A DNA stretch of 64,000 nt from Rhizoctonia solani (Eukaryota; Basidiomycota; Agaricomycetes; Cantharellales; Ceratobasidiaceae), in the NCBI RefSeq assembly GCF_016906535.1, contig NC_057375.1:248001-312000 (forward strand), read 5' to 3'. The notes under the pieces were generated by a model, which saw nothing but the letters and a program-made list of their open reading frames with translations, had not been told where the DNA came from and searched no databases. This document shows, piece by piece, positions 9,535-19,447 of this stretch. The first letter of the stretch is position 1. Each line of letters starts with the position of its first letter. The position numbers and the translations under genes are program-made.

Positions 9535-12500
9535 TTAAAGGCTCTTGGCGGAGTCACGAGCCTTTTTCAGTCGTGACTTGTTGAAACGCTGGATTTCCTC
9601 CTGGCTGTGTTCTAGAAGTTCTTCCGGCTCCCAGGAGTTGTCTTCCGGACCGTAACCCTTCCATTTGATTAGGTAAAACCATTTACCCCGTTGTCTCTTG
9701 GAGTCAATGATTTGTTCCACTTCGTATTCTTCTTCCCCTTCTATTGTTTCAGGAGGGGGTCTTTCTGGGAAAGGTTGACTGGGGGATTCGTGTGTTTTTG
9801 ATAATAATCCCACATAGAATACATCGTGGATCTTGAGGGTCTCTGGTAATTTGAGGCGGTATGCGTGACTGGATACCTTTTCAATTACCTCAAACGGGCC
9901 TAATCGTTTGGGGTCCAACTTGTTGGAATTCGTCCTGAGTTCCACGTTCTTCCCATCTAGCCAGACTTTTTCCCCAACTGAATATTCAGGGATAGTTCCT
10001 TTATCCCTTGCCATGCGTTCCTTGCTCATTCTGAGGGCTGACTTGGCTTCTTTCCATTCTCGGGCCAGTGTGTCTGCTACGCCATCTGCTTCTGGTACGT
10101 TGGCTGGGATATTGGAGGGGTTCATTACTGGATTCCTCCCATAAACCAATTCAAAGGGCGTTTTTCCCGTGGACGCGTGTTTGGCATTGTTGTACGCATA
10201 TTCCGCCAAAGGAAGCCAGGTGGCCCAGTCTGAGTGATCGGCTGCTACGTATGATCTGAGGTAAAACTCAATGAACTGATTTACTCTTTCCGTCTGGCCG
10301 TCTGACTCTGGATGGTAGGCCGAGGAGAAGGACGGTTTGATTCCCAGTCGTTTGTACAGTGCCCTGAGGAATTTTCCGGTAAACGTGGTTCCTCGATCCG
10401 ATACAGTTTTGACGGGTAGTCCATGAAGTTTCCAGACATGGGTCACAAATAGGTCCGCTAGTCCCTTAGCGGTTACTCTCTTGGAAGTAGGAATGAAATG
10501 CCCAAATTTGGAAAAGGAATCTATTACTACCAGGATTGCGTCGTGACCGTTGGACTTGGGAAAACCCGTGATGAAGTCGTAGGAGATTGTATGAAATGGG
10601 AAAGGTGGGACTTCTAACGGTTTTAGAGCAATGACAGGTCCATGGGCGCGACGGTTGGCTTGACAGACTGGGCAGCACTCTACCCATTCTTTTGCGGATG
10701 ACTTCATTCCTGGCCACCAGTAATTGCGGCTCAGGAGTTCCAGGGTCCGCTGTTGACCTGGGTGACCTGCCAGGGGAGAGTTGTGGAATTCCCTGAGTAA
10801 TTGTTCCTTCAAGGCCTCTGAGTCTGGGACCACAAGTTTCCCTTGATACCATAGTAGGTCTTCCTCCCAGTTGTAATCTCTGTAAGCTTTCCGAATGGAG
10901 GGAGGAGCGTTATCCGCATCTTCAGTTAGGAACTGGATGATAGGCTCAAGGGATGGGTCTTCTTTTAGCTTGGCGCGTATCTCCGTGACAATTTCCAGCT
11001 CCTCTTTTGATGTATTGGCAAAGACTTCTGCGGGGAGCATAACCTCTGGTTCTGGTGGGGTATCAACGTAGTCCGATCGCCTAGAGAGGGCGTCTGGTTT
11101 CCCTGATTGCTTTCCTGGGCGATAGTGGATCTCAAAGTTGAAATCGCTCAGGAATATGCGCCATCTTGCATGCCTGCGGTTGAATGTCCGTGCCTGCATC
11201 CAATACTCCAGGTTCCGGTGATCCGTGAACACTTGTACTGGTTTGTCTGTCGCCTCTAAGAATATCCTCCATTCTTCCAGTGCCTTGATGATAGCCAGGA
11301 GTTCCTTATCATGGGTGTTGTAGTTGGCTTCTGCGCCGGAAAAGGACTTGGACATATATGCAACTGGGTGAAGGCGGTTATCCTCTCCTTGTTGGCTTAA
11401 GATGGCTCCCATCGCTACTCCCAATGCGTCTGTTTCTAGGTAGTAGGGAAGGCTGGGGTTGGAGTGGATGAGGACCGGAGATTTGGTGACAAGACCCTTT
11501 AGTTCCTGGAACGCTGCTTCCTCTAGGTTGCCCCATGACCAGGGGGTTTCCTTTTTGGTAAGATTGTGTAACGGGCGTGCAACAGAACTGAAGTTGGGGA
11601 TAAACCGGCGGAGGTAATTGACAAACCCTAGGAAGGCCTGGACCTGTTTAACTGTTCTGGGTTGGGGCCAGGACATGACGGCCTCAATCTTCTTCTGGTC
11701 CATGGAGAAGCCCGCAGGGGATATGACAATGCCAAGGTAATCAACCGTAGTGACGTGGAAATGGCACTTTGAGAGTTTACAAAACAGCTGATTCTTCAGT
11801 AACCGGGATAGTACCTCCCTGACATGAGAAGGGTGTTCTTCAGGCTTTTCCAAGAAGATCAGGATATCATCCAAGTATATGACCACTGTGACGTCGATAA
11901 GGTCCCGGAACAAGTCATTCATGAAATGTTGGAAGGCGGCGGGGGCATTGGTAAGGCCGAACGGCATTACCAGATATTCGAATAGCCCGTACTTGGTTCT
12001 GAACGCTGTCTTCCATTCATCTCCTTCTTTAATCCTGACGTTGTTGTAACCCCATCGTAGATCCAGCTTGGTAAACACCTTGGCATGCCTTAACTTGGCC
12101 ATTAGGTCGTCTTGTCTAGGAAGGGGGTAGACGTTCTTATGGGTGACCTCGTTCAGCTTCCTGTAATCAACGACCAATCTAAGGGATCCGTCCGCCTTTT
12201 TGACAAACATGACGGGAGCTCCGGCAGAAGAGGTACTAGGACGGATCTTTCCTGTTGCCAATTCTTCGTCTATGTGTTGTTTGAGTGCCTTAGATTCTGC
12301 ATCGGTCATTCCATATATAGGGCCTGGGGACAATTTGGCGTCAGGAACAAGGTCTATTGCGATGTCGTATTCTCTGTGGGGAGGTAAGACCTTGAATTCC
12401 TCCTCGCCAAATACTTTAGCAAACTCATGGTACTGAGATGGGAGGTCTGCTAGAGGGTCCGGGTCAGCTTCTTCTTCCGAGGCAATCTGTGCTTGCTTGG

Positions 12501-12948
12501 GAAAGGTAACGGTGCCTAGGGTCCAGTCGATGAGGGGTGACTCCTGAGAGAGCCATGTTATGCCCAGTATGGCAGGTGTGTTCCCAATGGGGCAGACTAG
12601 GAAAGGAATGGAGTGGGGATGGCCATTGGCCGAAACCGTGAGATGAACCTGGTGCCAAATGCGACCAGTCTGGGAAATAGTACCGTCTAGCATTCTCACA
12701 ACTTGGGGATTTTCGAGTTGGGTTTTTGGAATTTTATATTTTTCCACAATCGAAGGGGAAATGAAGTTTGATGTGGCTCCTGAGTCAATAAGAGTTCTGA
12801 TGGGTTCTGCCGGGAATTTCTGGACGTATAGATCGATGAATAATAAAGGTTTTTTATTTGAATCCAGAGCGAGAGATACAAATTCATAACTATCTAAAAT
12901 GTCCATTTTTGGAGTCGGGGGCTTGGCAGCAGTCCTCGACTTCAGTCT
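9535..12948 (-). CDS. Pol polyprotein (protease, RT, RNase H, integrase, chromodomain)
   Basis: This Pol of about 1138 residues is reached by a -1 shift from gag; the first ATG in this frame is at 12906. Domains from the N terminus are aspartic protease (LIDSGATSNFI), reverse transcriptase with an intact YLDD box in VVIYLDDILIF, RNase H (YLETDALGVAMGAILSQ and the TDHRNLEYW region), integrase HHCC finger (GHPGQQRTLELLSRNYWWPG... CCPVCQ), integrase core D/D/E (VIDSFSKFGHF, SDRGTTF, YHPESDGQTERVNQF), and a chromodomain (EEYEVEQIIDSK... FYLIKWKGYGPEDNSWEPEEL). No stop or shift is present. Enzymes of this kind copy the element RNA and insert the DNA; the chromodomain is known in related elements to bind modified histones. 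It lies inside the pol of another element in opposite orientation. Confidence 0.96.
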   Translation of the reverse strand, partial: RLKSRTAAKPPTPKMDILDSYEFVSLALDSNKKPLLFIDLYVQKFPAEPIRTLIDSGATSNFISPSIVEKYKIPKTQLENPQVVRMLDGTISQTGRIWHQVHLTVSANGHPHSIPFLVCPIGNTPAILGITWLSQESPLIDWTLGTVTFPKQAQIASEEEADPDPLADLPSQYHEFAKVFGEEEFKVLPPHREYDIAIDLVPDAKLSPGPIYGMTDAESKALKQHIDEELATGKIRPSTSSAGAPVMFVKKADGSLRLVVDYRKLNEVTHKNVYPLPRQDDLMAKLRHAKVFTKLDLRWGYNNVRIKEGDEWKTAFRTKYGLFEYLVMPFGLTNAPAAFQHFMNDLFRDLIDVTVVIYLDDILIFLEKPEEHPSHVREVLSRLLKNQLFCKLSKCHFHVTTVDYLGIVISPAGFSMDQKKIEAVMSWPQPRTVKQVQAFLGFVNYLRRFIPNFSSVARPLHNLTKKETPWSWGNLEEAAFQELKGLVTKSPVLIHSNPSLPYYLETDALGVAMGAILSQQGEDNRLHPVAYMSKSFSGAEANYNTHDKELLAIIKALEEWRIFLEATDKPVQVFTDHRNLEYWMQARTFNRRHARWRIFLSDFNFEIHYRPGKQSGKPDALSRRSDYVDTPPEPEVMLPAEVFANTSKEELEIVTEIRAKLKEDPSLEPIIQFLTEDADNAPPSIRKAYRDYNWEEDLLWYQGKLVVPDSEALKEQLLREFHNSPLAGHPGQQRTLELLSRNYWWPGMKSSAKEWVECCPVCQANRRAHGPVIALKPLEVPPFPFHTISYDFITGFPKSNGHDAILVVIDSFSKFGHFIPTSKRVTAKGLADLFVTHVWKLHGLPVKTVSDRGTTFTGKFLRALYKRLGIKPSFSSAYHPESDGQTERVNQFIEFYLRSYVAADHSDWATWLPLAEYAYNNAKHASTGKTPFELVYGRNPVMNPSNIPANVPEADGVADTLAREWKEAKSALRMSKERMARDKGTIPEYSVGEKVWLDGKNVELRTNSNKLDPKRLGPFEVIEKVSSHAYRLKLPETLKIHDVFYVGLLSKTHESPSQPFPERPPPETIEGEEEYEVEQIIDSKRQRGKWFYLIKWKGYGPEDNSWEPEELLEHSQEEIQRFNKSRLKKARDSAKSL

Positions 12949-12954
12949 TTTCCC
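12942..12954 (-). promoter_or_regulatory. Putative -1 frameshift site between gag and pol
   Basis: On the minus strand G GGA AAA (12954-12948) is followed by GAC and the gag stop TGA. A -1 slip gives GGG AAA AGA CTG, which is the open pol frame. The heptamer fits the canonical X XXY YYZ rule. I did not fold the downstream RNA for a pseudoknot or stem. Confidence 0.75.
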
Positions 12955-14141
12955 GACTCGGCATCTTCGGCAACCTTAGCCACCTCCTTGATTGTGGCTT
13001 TCCACCCATTGGGGCACTGCTTGATGCCGTGGCCCTTTTGTCTGCATTTCACACATAGCCCAGATGCGCGGCGGCGGTCCCTTTCTTCTGGGGTGACGTA
13101 ATTGGGGTCCTCTGATAGGCGGACCCGTTGAGTGGTGGTGGTGGAAGTGGTGGCCACGGTGGCCGGGGACTTAGCAGAAGCCTTCTTGGGGCGATTCTCC
13201 TCATTTTCGCGGCGGATGTTGTCAATTTTAATGGAGGCCGCAAAAATTGCCTCAAGTTCATCAGGAACGCTATCCTTGGTTGACAGCAGTTCCTTGACCT
13301 TCCAGTGGAGGCCCCGCGTGAATTGCGCGATGTAGGCCTCCTCGTTCCAGTCTAATTCCGCCATGAGATTGCGGAACTCCGTGACGTACTCGGAGGTGGT
13401 GGTGGTCTGGGAGAGTGCCGCAATCTTTCTGGCAGCGGCCCGCTTGGCGTCGGGGTTGTCAAAGGCCTCCTTGAATTTGGCCGTGAGGGTTGGGATGGTA
13501 TTTGGGGGGTTGCCCTCGCCCTTGATAATTGCCCCAATCAGGGGAAGAGCCCAGTTGGCTGCCTTGTCTGTCATGTGGTATAGTATCCACACAACCATCT
13601 GTTCTTCTTCATCGAACTGATCCCAATGAAGCGCGACCCACAGCAGCATACGGTCCAGCCACTGGGTTGCCTTTCTTCCCCTGGAGTCCCCTTTATATGG
13701 GTCAGGGAGCTCCATTTTGGGCCGCTTTACGCTGGACCCTGAATCAAATGGGGTGAGGGAGCTGAGGCTCCGCTTAGGCGTGTCGCGAGGCTCTTTTTTG
13801 GGAGCTCGCCTGGGTTCCTCCTCTTCTTCTGAGTCAAAGCCCGTTCCTCTTGATGGGCGGAAAGGAGCCTTGAGTCCAGGCCTAACCGTTCCTGGAGTGT
13901 GCGCTTCTCCCCTTGGGTGTGTGGGGGGAGTGACAGGCCCAGTCGACGGGCCAGGCTGGGCTTGGACTTGGGGTCCTCCTTGATCCTTGTCGCCGAGTAA
14001 GTCGGCGGTCTCCTTGCATATGGCCTTGAGCTCAATGAGCTGTTGGCCTTGGTTGCAAATTTGGTCCTGCAGGGACCCAACTGTGGCTGTGAGGGCTGTG
14101 ACAGCCTCGAGGAGAGCGCTAATGGTCGGCTCTGGTTCCAT
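12942..14141 (-). CDS. Gag capsid/nucleocapsid protein (399 aa)
   Basis: This structural protein forms the virus-like particle. The N-terminal part has a helical stretch likely to form a coiled coil (ISALLEAVTALTATVGSLQD), then a low-complexity charged and proline-rich linker (about residues 60-135). The central capsid region runs from about 140 to 320 (YKGDSRGRKATQWLDRMLLW... FDNPDAKRAAARKIAALSQ). A single CCHC zinc knuckle lies near the C terminus (CVKCRQKGHGIKQC). The ATG at 14141 is the first in frame after a leader of about 518 nt. The stop TGA lies 3 nt after the G GGA AAA slippery heptamer. Confidence 0.92.
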   Translation of the reverse strand: MEPEPTISALLEAVTALTATVGSLQDQICNQGQQLIELKAICKETADLLGDKDQGGPQVQAQPGPSTGPVTPPTHPRGEAHTPGTVRPGLKAPFRPSRGTGFDSEEEEEPRRAPKKEPRDTPKRSLSSLTPFDSGSSVKRPKMELPDPYKGDSRGRKATQWLDRMLLWVALHWDQFDEEEQMVVWILYHMTDKAANWALPLIGAIIKGEGNPPNTIPTLTAKFKEAFDNPDAKRAAARKIAALSQTTTTSEYVTEFRNLMAELDWNEEAYIAQFTRGLHWKVKELLSTKDSVPDELEAIFAASIKIDNIRRENEENRPKKASAKSPATVATTSTTTTQRVRLSEDPNYVTPEERDRRRASGLCVKCRQKGHGIKQCPNGWKATIKEVAKVAEDAESGKD

Positions 14142-14659
14142 TCCTGGCAGGTCTCGCGGAGTGGGAGATGAGCTGCGAGAGGGCGGTTGGGAGTGGGCTG
14201 GAACGGAACGACGGGAGGAGCGACTGGAAGGACGGGAGTAGGGGTGAAGGGCGCCAGAGCGTGTAGATGGAATATTGGAAACGGCGTGGGGGAAAAGGTG
14301 CCTATATCAGGACTTATGAGCGGTTTTTTTGTAGTATACTGGCGCTAAACCCTTGCGTCTAGTACCTAGCGTTGGACTGTCCCTACGACAAATCAACAGA
14401 CCTGGCGGTCGTGATATGGGCGGGTTTTCAGCAAGCGGGTATTTCAGCGGTCTAGGGTCGCTGACTACTGAGTTCCGGCAAAACTTGGGGTATGCGGGGG
14501 ATTAGAGCCCGTCTGCCTTATAGCAATTCGGTACTACCAGGGACCAATGTCTGTTTGATTATTGAAGACGAAAGGCGAGTCCAATCTGGTGTTTTCCCTT
14601 GTGCTAGTACAGGGGGTCCTCTCCTTGTCAATCAAGCCTACTACAAGTTGATTTTACAA
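14142..14659 (-). other. 5' leader and self-primer site of the intact element
   Basis: The leader lies between the 5' LTR and gag on the minus strand. Just inside the LTR, plus-strand positions 14644-14657 (CAAGTTGATTTTAC) repeat in inverted orientation at 14917-14930 (GTAAAATCAACTTG) in the LTR, 33 nt downstream of a TATAAATA box at 14963-14956. This makes 14 nt of perfect complementarity between the expected RNA 5' end and the primer site. Confidence 0.75.
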
Positions 14660-15220
14660 TGTCGTACACCACTGTAAGGTGGGTACTTGCTAGTGAGGGC
14701 GGGCGCTTAAGGCCGTACTACTACAAGCACACGTATGTATCTGACTAATCTAAGGCTATACTACTAGCGCTTAAGGCGCTCTACTGCTAACTACTGCTGA
14801 CGAAGGGGCCGGAGGCCTGGGAGGTGTGGTAGGTAAGGTTAAGGGGTGATGTCAGCTGAACTTCTGGGGGCCGGCTACTTAGCTGGCTGGAGCCTCCTCA
14901 ATGGATATGAGACGAGGTAAAATCAACTTGGGGTCTCCAAGCGACTTTCCTCTTGTATTTATACACAAGGGGACTATCTACAGGTGGTCAAAGCTCGTGA
15001 GAAGGGAATCACAGATATGAAAAAGGAAGCGTGCTGCGGGCTGCGCAGAAGCGTGGATTTCTCCCAAGCGCCCTTGGCACGGCATCTCGGCGCGGCATCT
15101 CGGCGTAATAAGCGCCGAGATCACGTGATTGAAAAACAAAAGATATAAGGTCCGTAAAAAATAGTAAAAATATTAGAAAAAACGTGCGAATCTGATGGTA
15201 TAGTTTAGGAAGTTATAACA
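14660..15220 (-). repeat. 5' LTR of the intact family-1 element
   Basis: A 561-bp LTR, identical by eye to 8964-9524. It carries TATAAATA (14963-14956) and the self-primer segment (14930-14917), both on the minus strand. Confidence 0.96.
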
Positions 15221-16013
15221 CACCCTCAAAGCAATGGACAAATGGAATGGGTCAATCCTTCCATTGAGCACTTCCTCAGGGCCTACTCAGGGGTCAATCA
15301 AAGGGACTGGACCAAATGGCTCCCAATGGCGGAGTTTGCCTACAACAATGCAGTACATAGTAGTACAGGCAAAACCCCTTTTAAAGCCTTGTATGGGTTG
15401 GAACCTACTCTAACCCCATCCAATGTACCAATGGATGTCCTGGAAGCCAATGACCTTGCTCAGAAAATGGAAAAACAATGGAAGGAAGTAGAGTCTGCCC
15501 TTTGGCAATCCAAACAGTGCATGATCACCGGAGAAGAAGGGAACCCAATAGAGTTCAAGAATGGAGAGGAGGCTTGGCTTGACGCCAAAAATGTCAACCT
15601 CAAGACCCTAAGTCCCAAGCTAACAGAACAACGCCTGGGACCATTCAAGGTTGTCAAGAAGATTTCCAATTGGGCATATTGTCTAGAACTCCCACCAACC
15701 ATGCGTATCCACAATGTCTTCTATGTAGGGCTATTGTCTAAAGTCAAAAAGGATAAAAACTGTGCCTTTAAAAACCGCCCACCACCAATTACTGTGGACA
15801 GGAAAGAAGAATACAAGGTCAAAGGCATAACAGATGCAGAAGAAAGAAACAGGAAGTGGTTCTTCTGGGTCAAATGGAAAGGTTATGGGTCCAAGGAAAA
15901 CACGTGGGAACCTCAAGAAAACTTGAAAAACGCCAAAAAAATTCTAGAAAAATACAAAAAAGATATGAAAAAGAAGGCCCTTGGCGCCGCCAAGGCCCTT
16001 AGAGGGGGGGCAG

Positions 16014-16596
16014 TGTTGTAGACACATTTGATACCACGGAATTTTTTCCAATTTTCTCAATTTTAAACAAAGACAAATGGACTACATTTTCAATCACGTG
16101 ACTTCAGCGCTTATATCATACGCTAAGCGCCAAGGCACGTCCCCTCCCACACTTACCTCAGCATACGTAGCCACCTCCACTTGATGACATCACTATGACA
16201 CGTCAGTGACACGTATGCATGAGTAAGACCAACTGCAGAACAGGGTTCTTATTGGATTAGGTTTTTGATATAATGTATTTGTAAATAGCTTGCTTGTAGA
16301 ATATATAAGGCGGCCAACCAACCATGGTAACACCCAGGTCAATTACCTCTTGTTGCATCCCCTATACTGTACAAGGCCTTAGGCCAGTAACTACTAAGTC
16401 CCCCACCTGTACTTGTTGCCTTAAGCAACTTCCTTGTTGTAGTTACATAGCTTGCCATTGCCCAAAAAGCCTTGGTTGTTGTACTTAGATAGTTAGTTGT
16501 TGTAGGTAGCATTGTCACCGCCTTAAGTGGGTTGACTTAGTTCCATACAGCCACAAGCGCCTGCTGCCTTGACGCCCCTTACGGACGTCTAGGACA
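16014..16596 (+). repeat. 3' LTR of family-2 element
   Basis: A 583-bp LTR differing from 3736-4318 at one position that I can see (TTACGGACG here, TTGCGGACG in the 5' LTR). It is preceded by the polypurine tract AGAGGGGGGGCAG and followed by the target duplication ATCTG. Confidence 0.95.
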
Positions 16597-17453
16597 ATCT
16601 GTTATTATTTACCATGTACCAAAGTATTGGCTCCCTCAAGTGTTTCAGTTGCCACATGTACCTCCTGTACCCCTTCTTGGTATCAATCATGTATATACTT
16701 GTTTGTGCACCTTCTCAAGGTATAAAAGGACCCTGTGAAGATGCTTCTAATGCATCCACTTATCCATTTATCCACTCTTATATATTGACATATACACACA
16801 AGCCTTTAACAGCTTATCTGCGCATTTACTTTAGTGATTGACTCACTGTAAATAGCATAGGAGGTTATTTGGTGCACTAAGACCATAGGCCAGTCCCAAC
16901 AGACACAGGGTAACCTATTAGTGTACTTACTGCAACCCTGTGACCCTTGACTGTCACAGTAGTTGAGTTCAACATTGAGTATAGTGCAACAATACTGTAA
17001 GGATTGTTGTGATTGAGTGATAGTGTTTCAATCCACCATACCCCCCATATTGTAGATAGCTTTATCTGCAATATCTCTTAAATCCTAGATATATCTTAGG
17101 TAAACCCCATAAGTCTTAAGTCTTGCTTAAGCATCCAGAAGTCCTATATGTATTAGGCAAATCCTATAAATCCTGTACATTAGTCAGGTAACCCCTTTAC
17201 CTAAGGTACTATCCCAGAGACCTTAAGTATACATACCCTTAGACACTTGGGCTTAAGTAACATTAGCCTAAGGTACTATACATAACCAACCACCTGCACT
17301 TCATAGTTGCTAGACTATTTGTTAGGAGTTGTTTATTCCTGATTAACCTAGCATATATTCTGCATATATTCTGCACATATATTCTGATACTTAATACTAG
17401 TTATTGGCTATTCCCATATACATTTTGTATATAGTAATTCTTTCTTACTCCTG
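16597..17453 (+). repeat. Dispersed LTR-like repeat, copy 1 (right part)
   Basis: This stretch matches 29570-29751 joined to 36156-36832. It includes a TATA-like GGTATAAAAGGACC at about 16720. Together with 3674-3735 it forms one repeat copy that was split by the family-2 element. It contains no credible coding frame; an LTR of another retroelement family is the most likely identity. Confidence 0.65.
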
Positions 17454-18097
17454 TGCTTACACAACTCTTATCACCTTCACTCTTACCACTCACAGTTGAC
17501 TGTCACTCTTGTGTTTGGGCTTGCCCCCCTCAACTGTGTGATATATTGTGCCTCAAGATTTCAAATAACTTAAACTTGTATAAGTGGATCTCCCAAGTAC
17601 CCATAGTGTGGAAAGGTTGTAGACCTGATACAGAGTTCTTAGGTTAAGTGAACAGAAGGCAATCATCCTTAAAGAAGGATATATACTAAGTAACCAGTTA
17701 GTTCCTGCAACTAGGAGTGAAACTTACATAACTATCTCTGCCAAAGGGAACCTGAGCCAGTACTCTTGCTCTTACAGACAAACTTACTAAGACACTTTAC
17801 ACTGAGAAAGGATATATCTGTAGTTGATTGTATTCAAGATAGCTAGACCCAGAGAACCCTAAAGAAGCTACTTGTTTACTTAGCTTGGAAATTGGGAATC
17901 TTCCAACACAGACTCTGCTCAGCAACAGAGTCTCAACCTCCTTTCCCCCAATTTACAACACTTATCATGCCAAGATGCTGTACCAAGGCCTGCCAAGATG
18001 CTGTGCCTGGCCTGATTAAATATCATCCATGCTTCTGTTCAGCCTGCAGCATGCTTCTCTTTATATTTAATCTTCTTTCTCCCACATTCTTATCTAT
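17454..18097 (+). other. No gene recognised
   Basis: AT-rich sequence beyond the end of the match with the second repeat copy. It may be internal sequence of the same retroelement. The last part (about 17965-18060, with CCAAGATGCTGT and CAGCCTGCAGCATGCTTCTC) resembles decayed family-1 LTR sequence. Confidence 0.4.
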
Positions 18098-18320
18098 TTG
18101 TGTCCTAGAATTGGTCTGGGACAGCATGGAGACTGGTGCTTACAGCCAGAGGGTACAAATGATAACCTGCTTAAGGTGGTGACAACCTATACTACAATGA
18201 CTAACTACCTAACTACAGTAACTGAGCTGCATAAGGCAGTGGCAAGCTATCTAAGTACAACAAGTAAACTGCTTAAGGTGGCATGGACTAAGTATCTAAG
18301 TGGGATCTGGGCTATAAGGC
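18098..18320 (-). repeat. Decayed family-2 LTR fragment (inverted)
   Basis: It begins TGTCCTAGAAT and carries TAAGGTGGTGACAACCTA-type motifs seen in the inverted family-2 LTRs at 37551 and 37767. It is cut at 18321 by a family-1 LTR. Confidence 0.55.
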
Positions 18321-19447
18321 TGTTACACCCTCAAAACATATACCATTGGAATTGCCTACTTTTTCTAATATTTTAACCATTTTTTACATACTCAGGATCT
18401 TTTGTTTTTCAATCACATGATCTTGGTGCTTACCATGCCAAGATGCCATGCCAAGGACACCTAGATAAACTCCTTGATTCTGTGCAGTCTGCAGCATGCT
18501 TCCTTTTCTATACTTAGTTTCTTTTCCCACGGGCTTATCAATTTGTAATTAGTATTTTAGGTGTATATATACAACAGGAGAATTGCTTGGAACCCCCAAG
18601 TTGATTTTACCTTTTCTATCATCACAGACAGGTACTCAGCAGTCAACAGTAGATGTCCTAGATGTCTGTTAGGATGTTGAGGGTGCAGGTGCTTGTGGCT
18701 GTGTGGAATACAAGTAAGAACTGCTTAAGGCAGCAACTATCTACCCTACAATGTCTAACTACTACACTACAGTGACCAAGGCCATAAGGGCAATGGCAAG
18801 CTAAGTAAGTACAGTGGACTGAATGCTTTAAGGTGTTGTATCTAAGTGTTTACTGGCTGTAAGGCCTTGTACAGTGGTTGGAGTCCAACAAGAGGTAATC
18901 AACCTGGGTGTTACCATGGTTGGTTGGCCTCCTTATATATTACAGAGGTAGTGTAATTACAAATACATTCTATCAAATATTGTATCAAATAAGAACCCTG
19001 CTCTGCAGTTGGCCTTACTCATGCATATGTGTCACTGACGTGTCATGATGACATCATAGGTGGAGGTGGCTATGTATGCTGAGTGAGTGCAGATGGGACA
19101 TGGCTTGGCGCTTAGTGTATGATATAAGCACCAAAGTTACATGATTGAAAAACTAGTCTGATTGCCTTTGTTTAAATTTGAGAAAATGGGAATTTATTCC
19201 CTAGGTATAAGTGTGTCTACAACAGTAGAGTTGGGAACTTACAGTCCCTTCACTTACCAGTAGTACAGTAGATAACACCATCCTTGCCAGCCTAAGGCCC
19301 TTCCCCATTGTAGGTAGTAGTTTGCACACTGCTGTAAGTGGTTTGATTAGTAATTAGCCTTAGATTAGTCTGATCCTCACTGTAGTAGTACAGCTGTAAG
19401 CGCCTGCCCCACTAGCAAGTAGCCCACCTTACAGTGCAGTTACAACA
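18321..19447 (+). repeat. Old family-1 LTR relic split by a solo LTR
   Basis: A degenerate family-1 LTR runs at 18321-18653 (TGTTACACCCTC, with AAGTTGATTTTACC near 18598) and resumes at 19230-19447 (ends CCCACCTTACAGTGCAGTTACAACA). Many CG positions of younger copies are TG or CA here. It is interrupted by 18654-19224. Confidence 0.75.
18654..19224 (-). repeat. Solo family-2 LTR, inverted
   Basis: A 571-bp LTR in minus orientation (plus strand begins TGTCCTAGATGTC and ends GTGTCTACAACA) with target duplication GTAGA (18649-18653 and 19225-19229). No internal sequence is present, so LTR-LTR recombination probably removed it. Confidence 0.88.

Larger units (their letters stand above)
8964..15220 (-). 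mobile_element. Complete, apparently intact family-1 Ty3/gypsy chromovirus
   Basis: This element of 6257 bp on the minus strand is bounded by two 561-bp LTRs (8964-9524 and 14660-15220) that I could not tell apart when reading them side by side. The target duplication is CACCC (8959-8963 and 15221-15225). Removing the element and one CACCC restores the host integrase reading (AYHP then QSNGQ). Gag and Pol frames are both open, all catalytic motifs are present, and the frameshift and primer sites are canonical. It is the best candidate for a currently active element here. Confidence 0.97.
6326..16021 (+). pseudogene. pol of family-2 element, split and inactivated
   Basis: Pol is read at 6326-8963 and resumes at 15226 after the nested element, ending at a TAG at 16019-16021 that lies inside the 3' LTR. 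The aspartic protease motif reads D-stop-GAT because of a TAA at 6478-6480, where the copy at 32165 has DSGAT. Reverse transcriptase has YLDN (about 7397-7408) instead of YLDD, which removes a metal-binding aspartate. RNase H (FLEIDASGAALGSILSQ) follows, then the integrase zinc finger (GHPGRQQTLEL... CETCQ) and core. The insertion falls in the core right after FSSAYHP. The chromodomain is near 15805-15945 (WVKWKGYGSKENTWEPQENL). No active Pol is possible from this copy. Confidence 0.92.
3736..16596 (+). mobile_element. Family-2 Ty3/gypsy element, defective, carrying a nested insertion
   Basis: The element is bounded by 583-bp direct LTRs (3736-4318 and 16014-16596) and a 5-bp target duplication ATCTG (3731-3735 and 16597-16601). 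The order is LTR, primer site, leader, gag, pol with chromodomain, polypurine tract, LTR. A complete family-1 element (8964-15220) sits inside its integrase coding region in the opposite orientation. Without that insert the element is about 6.6 kb. The two LTRs differ at one position by eye, yet gag and pol carry several disabling changes. Confidence 0.95.
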
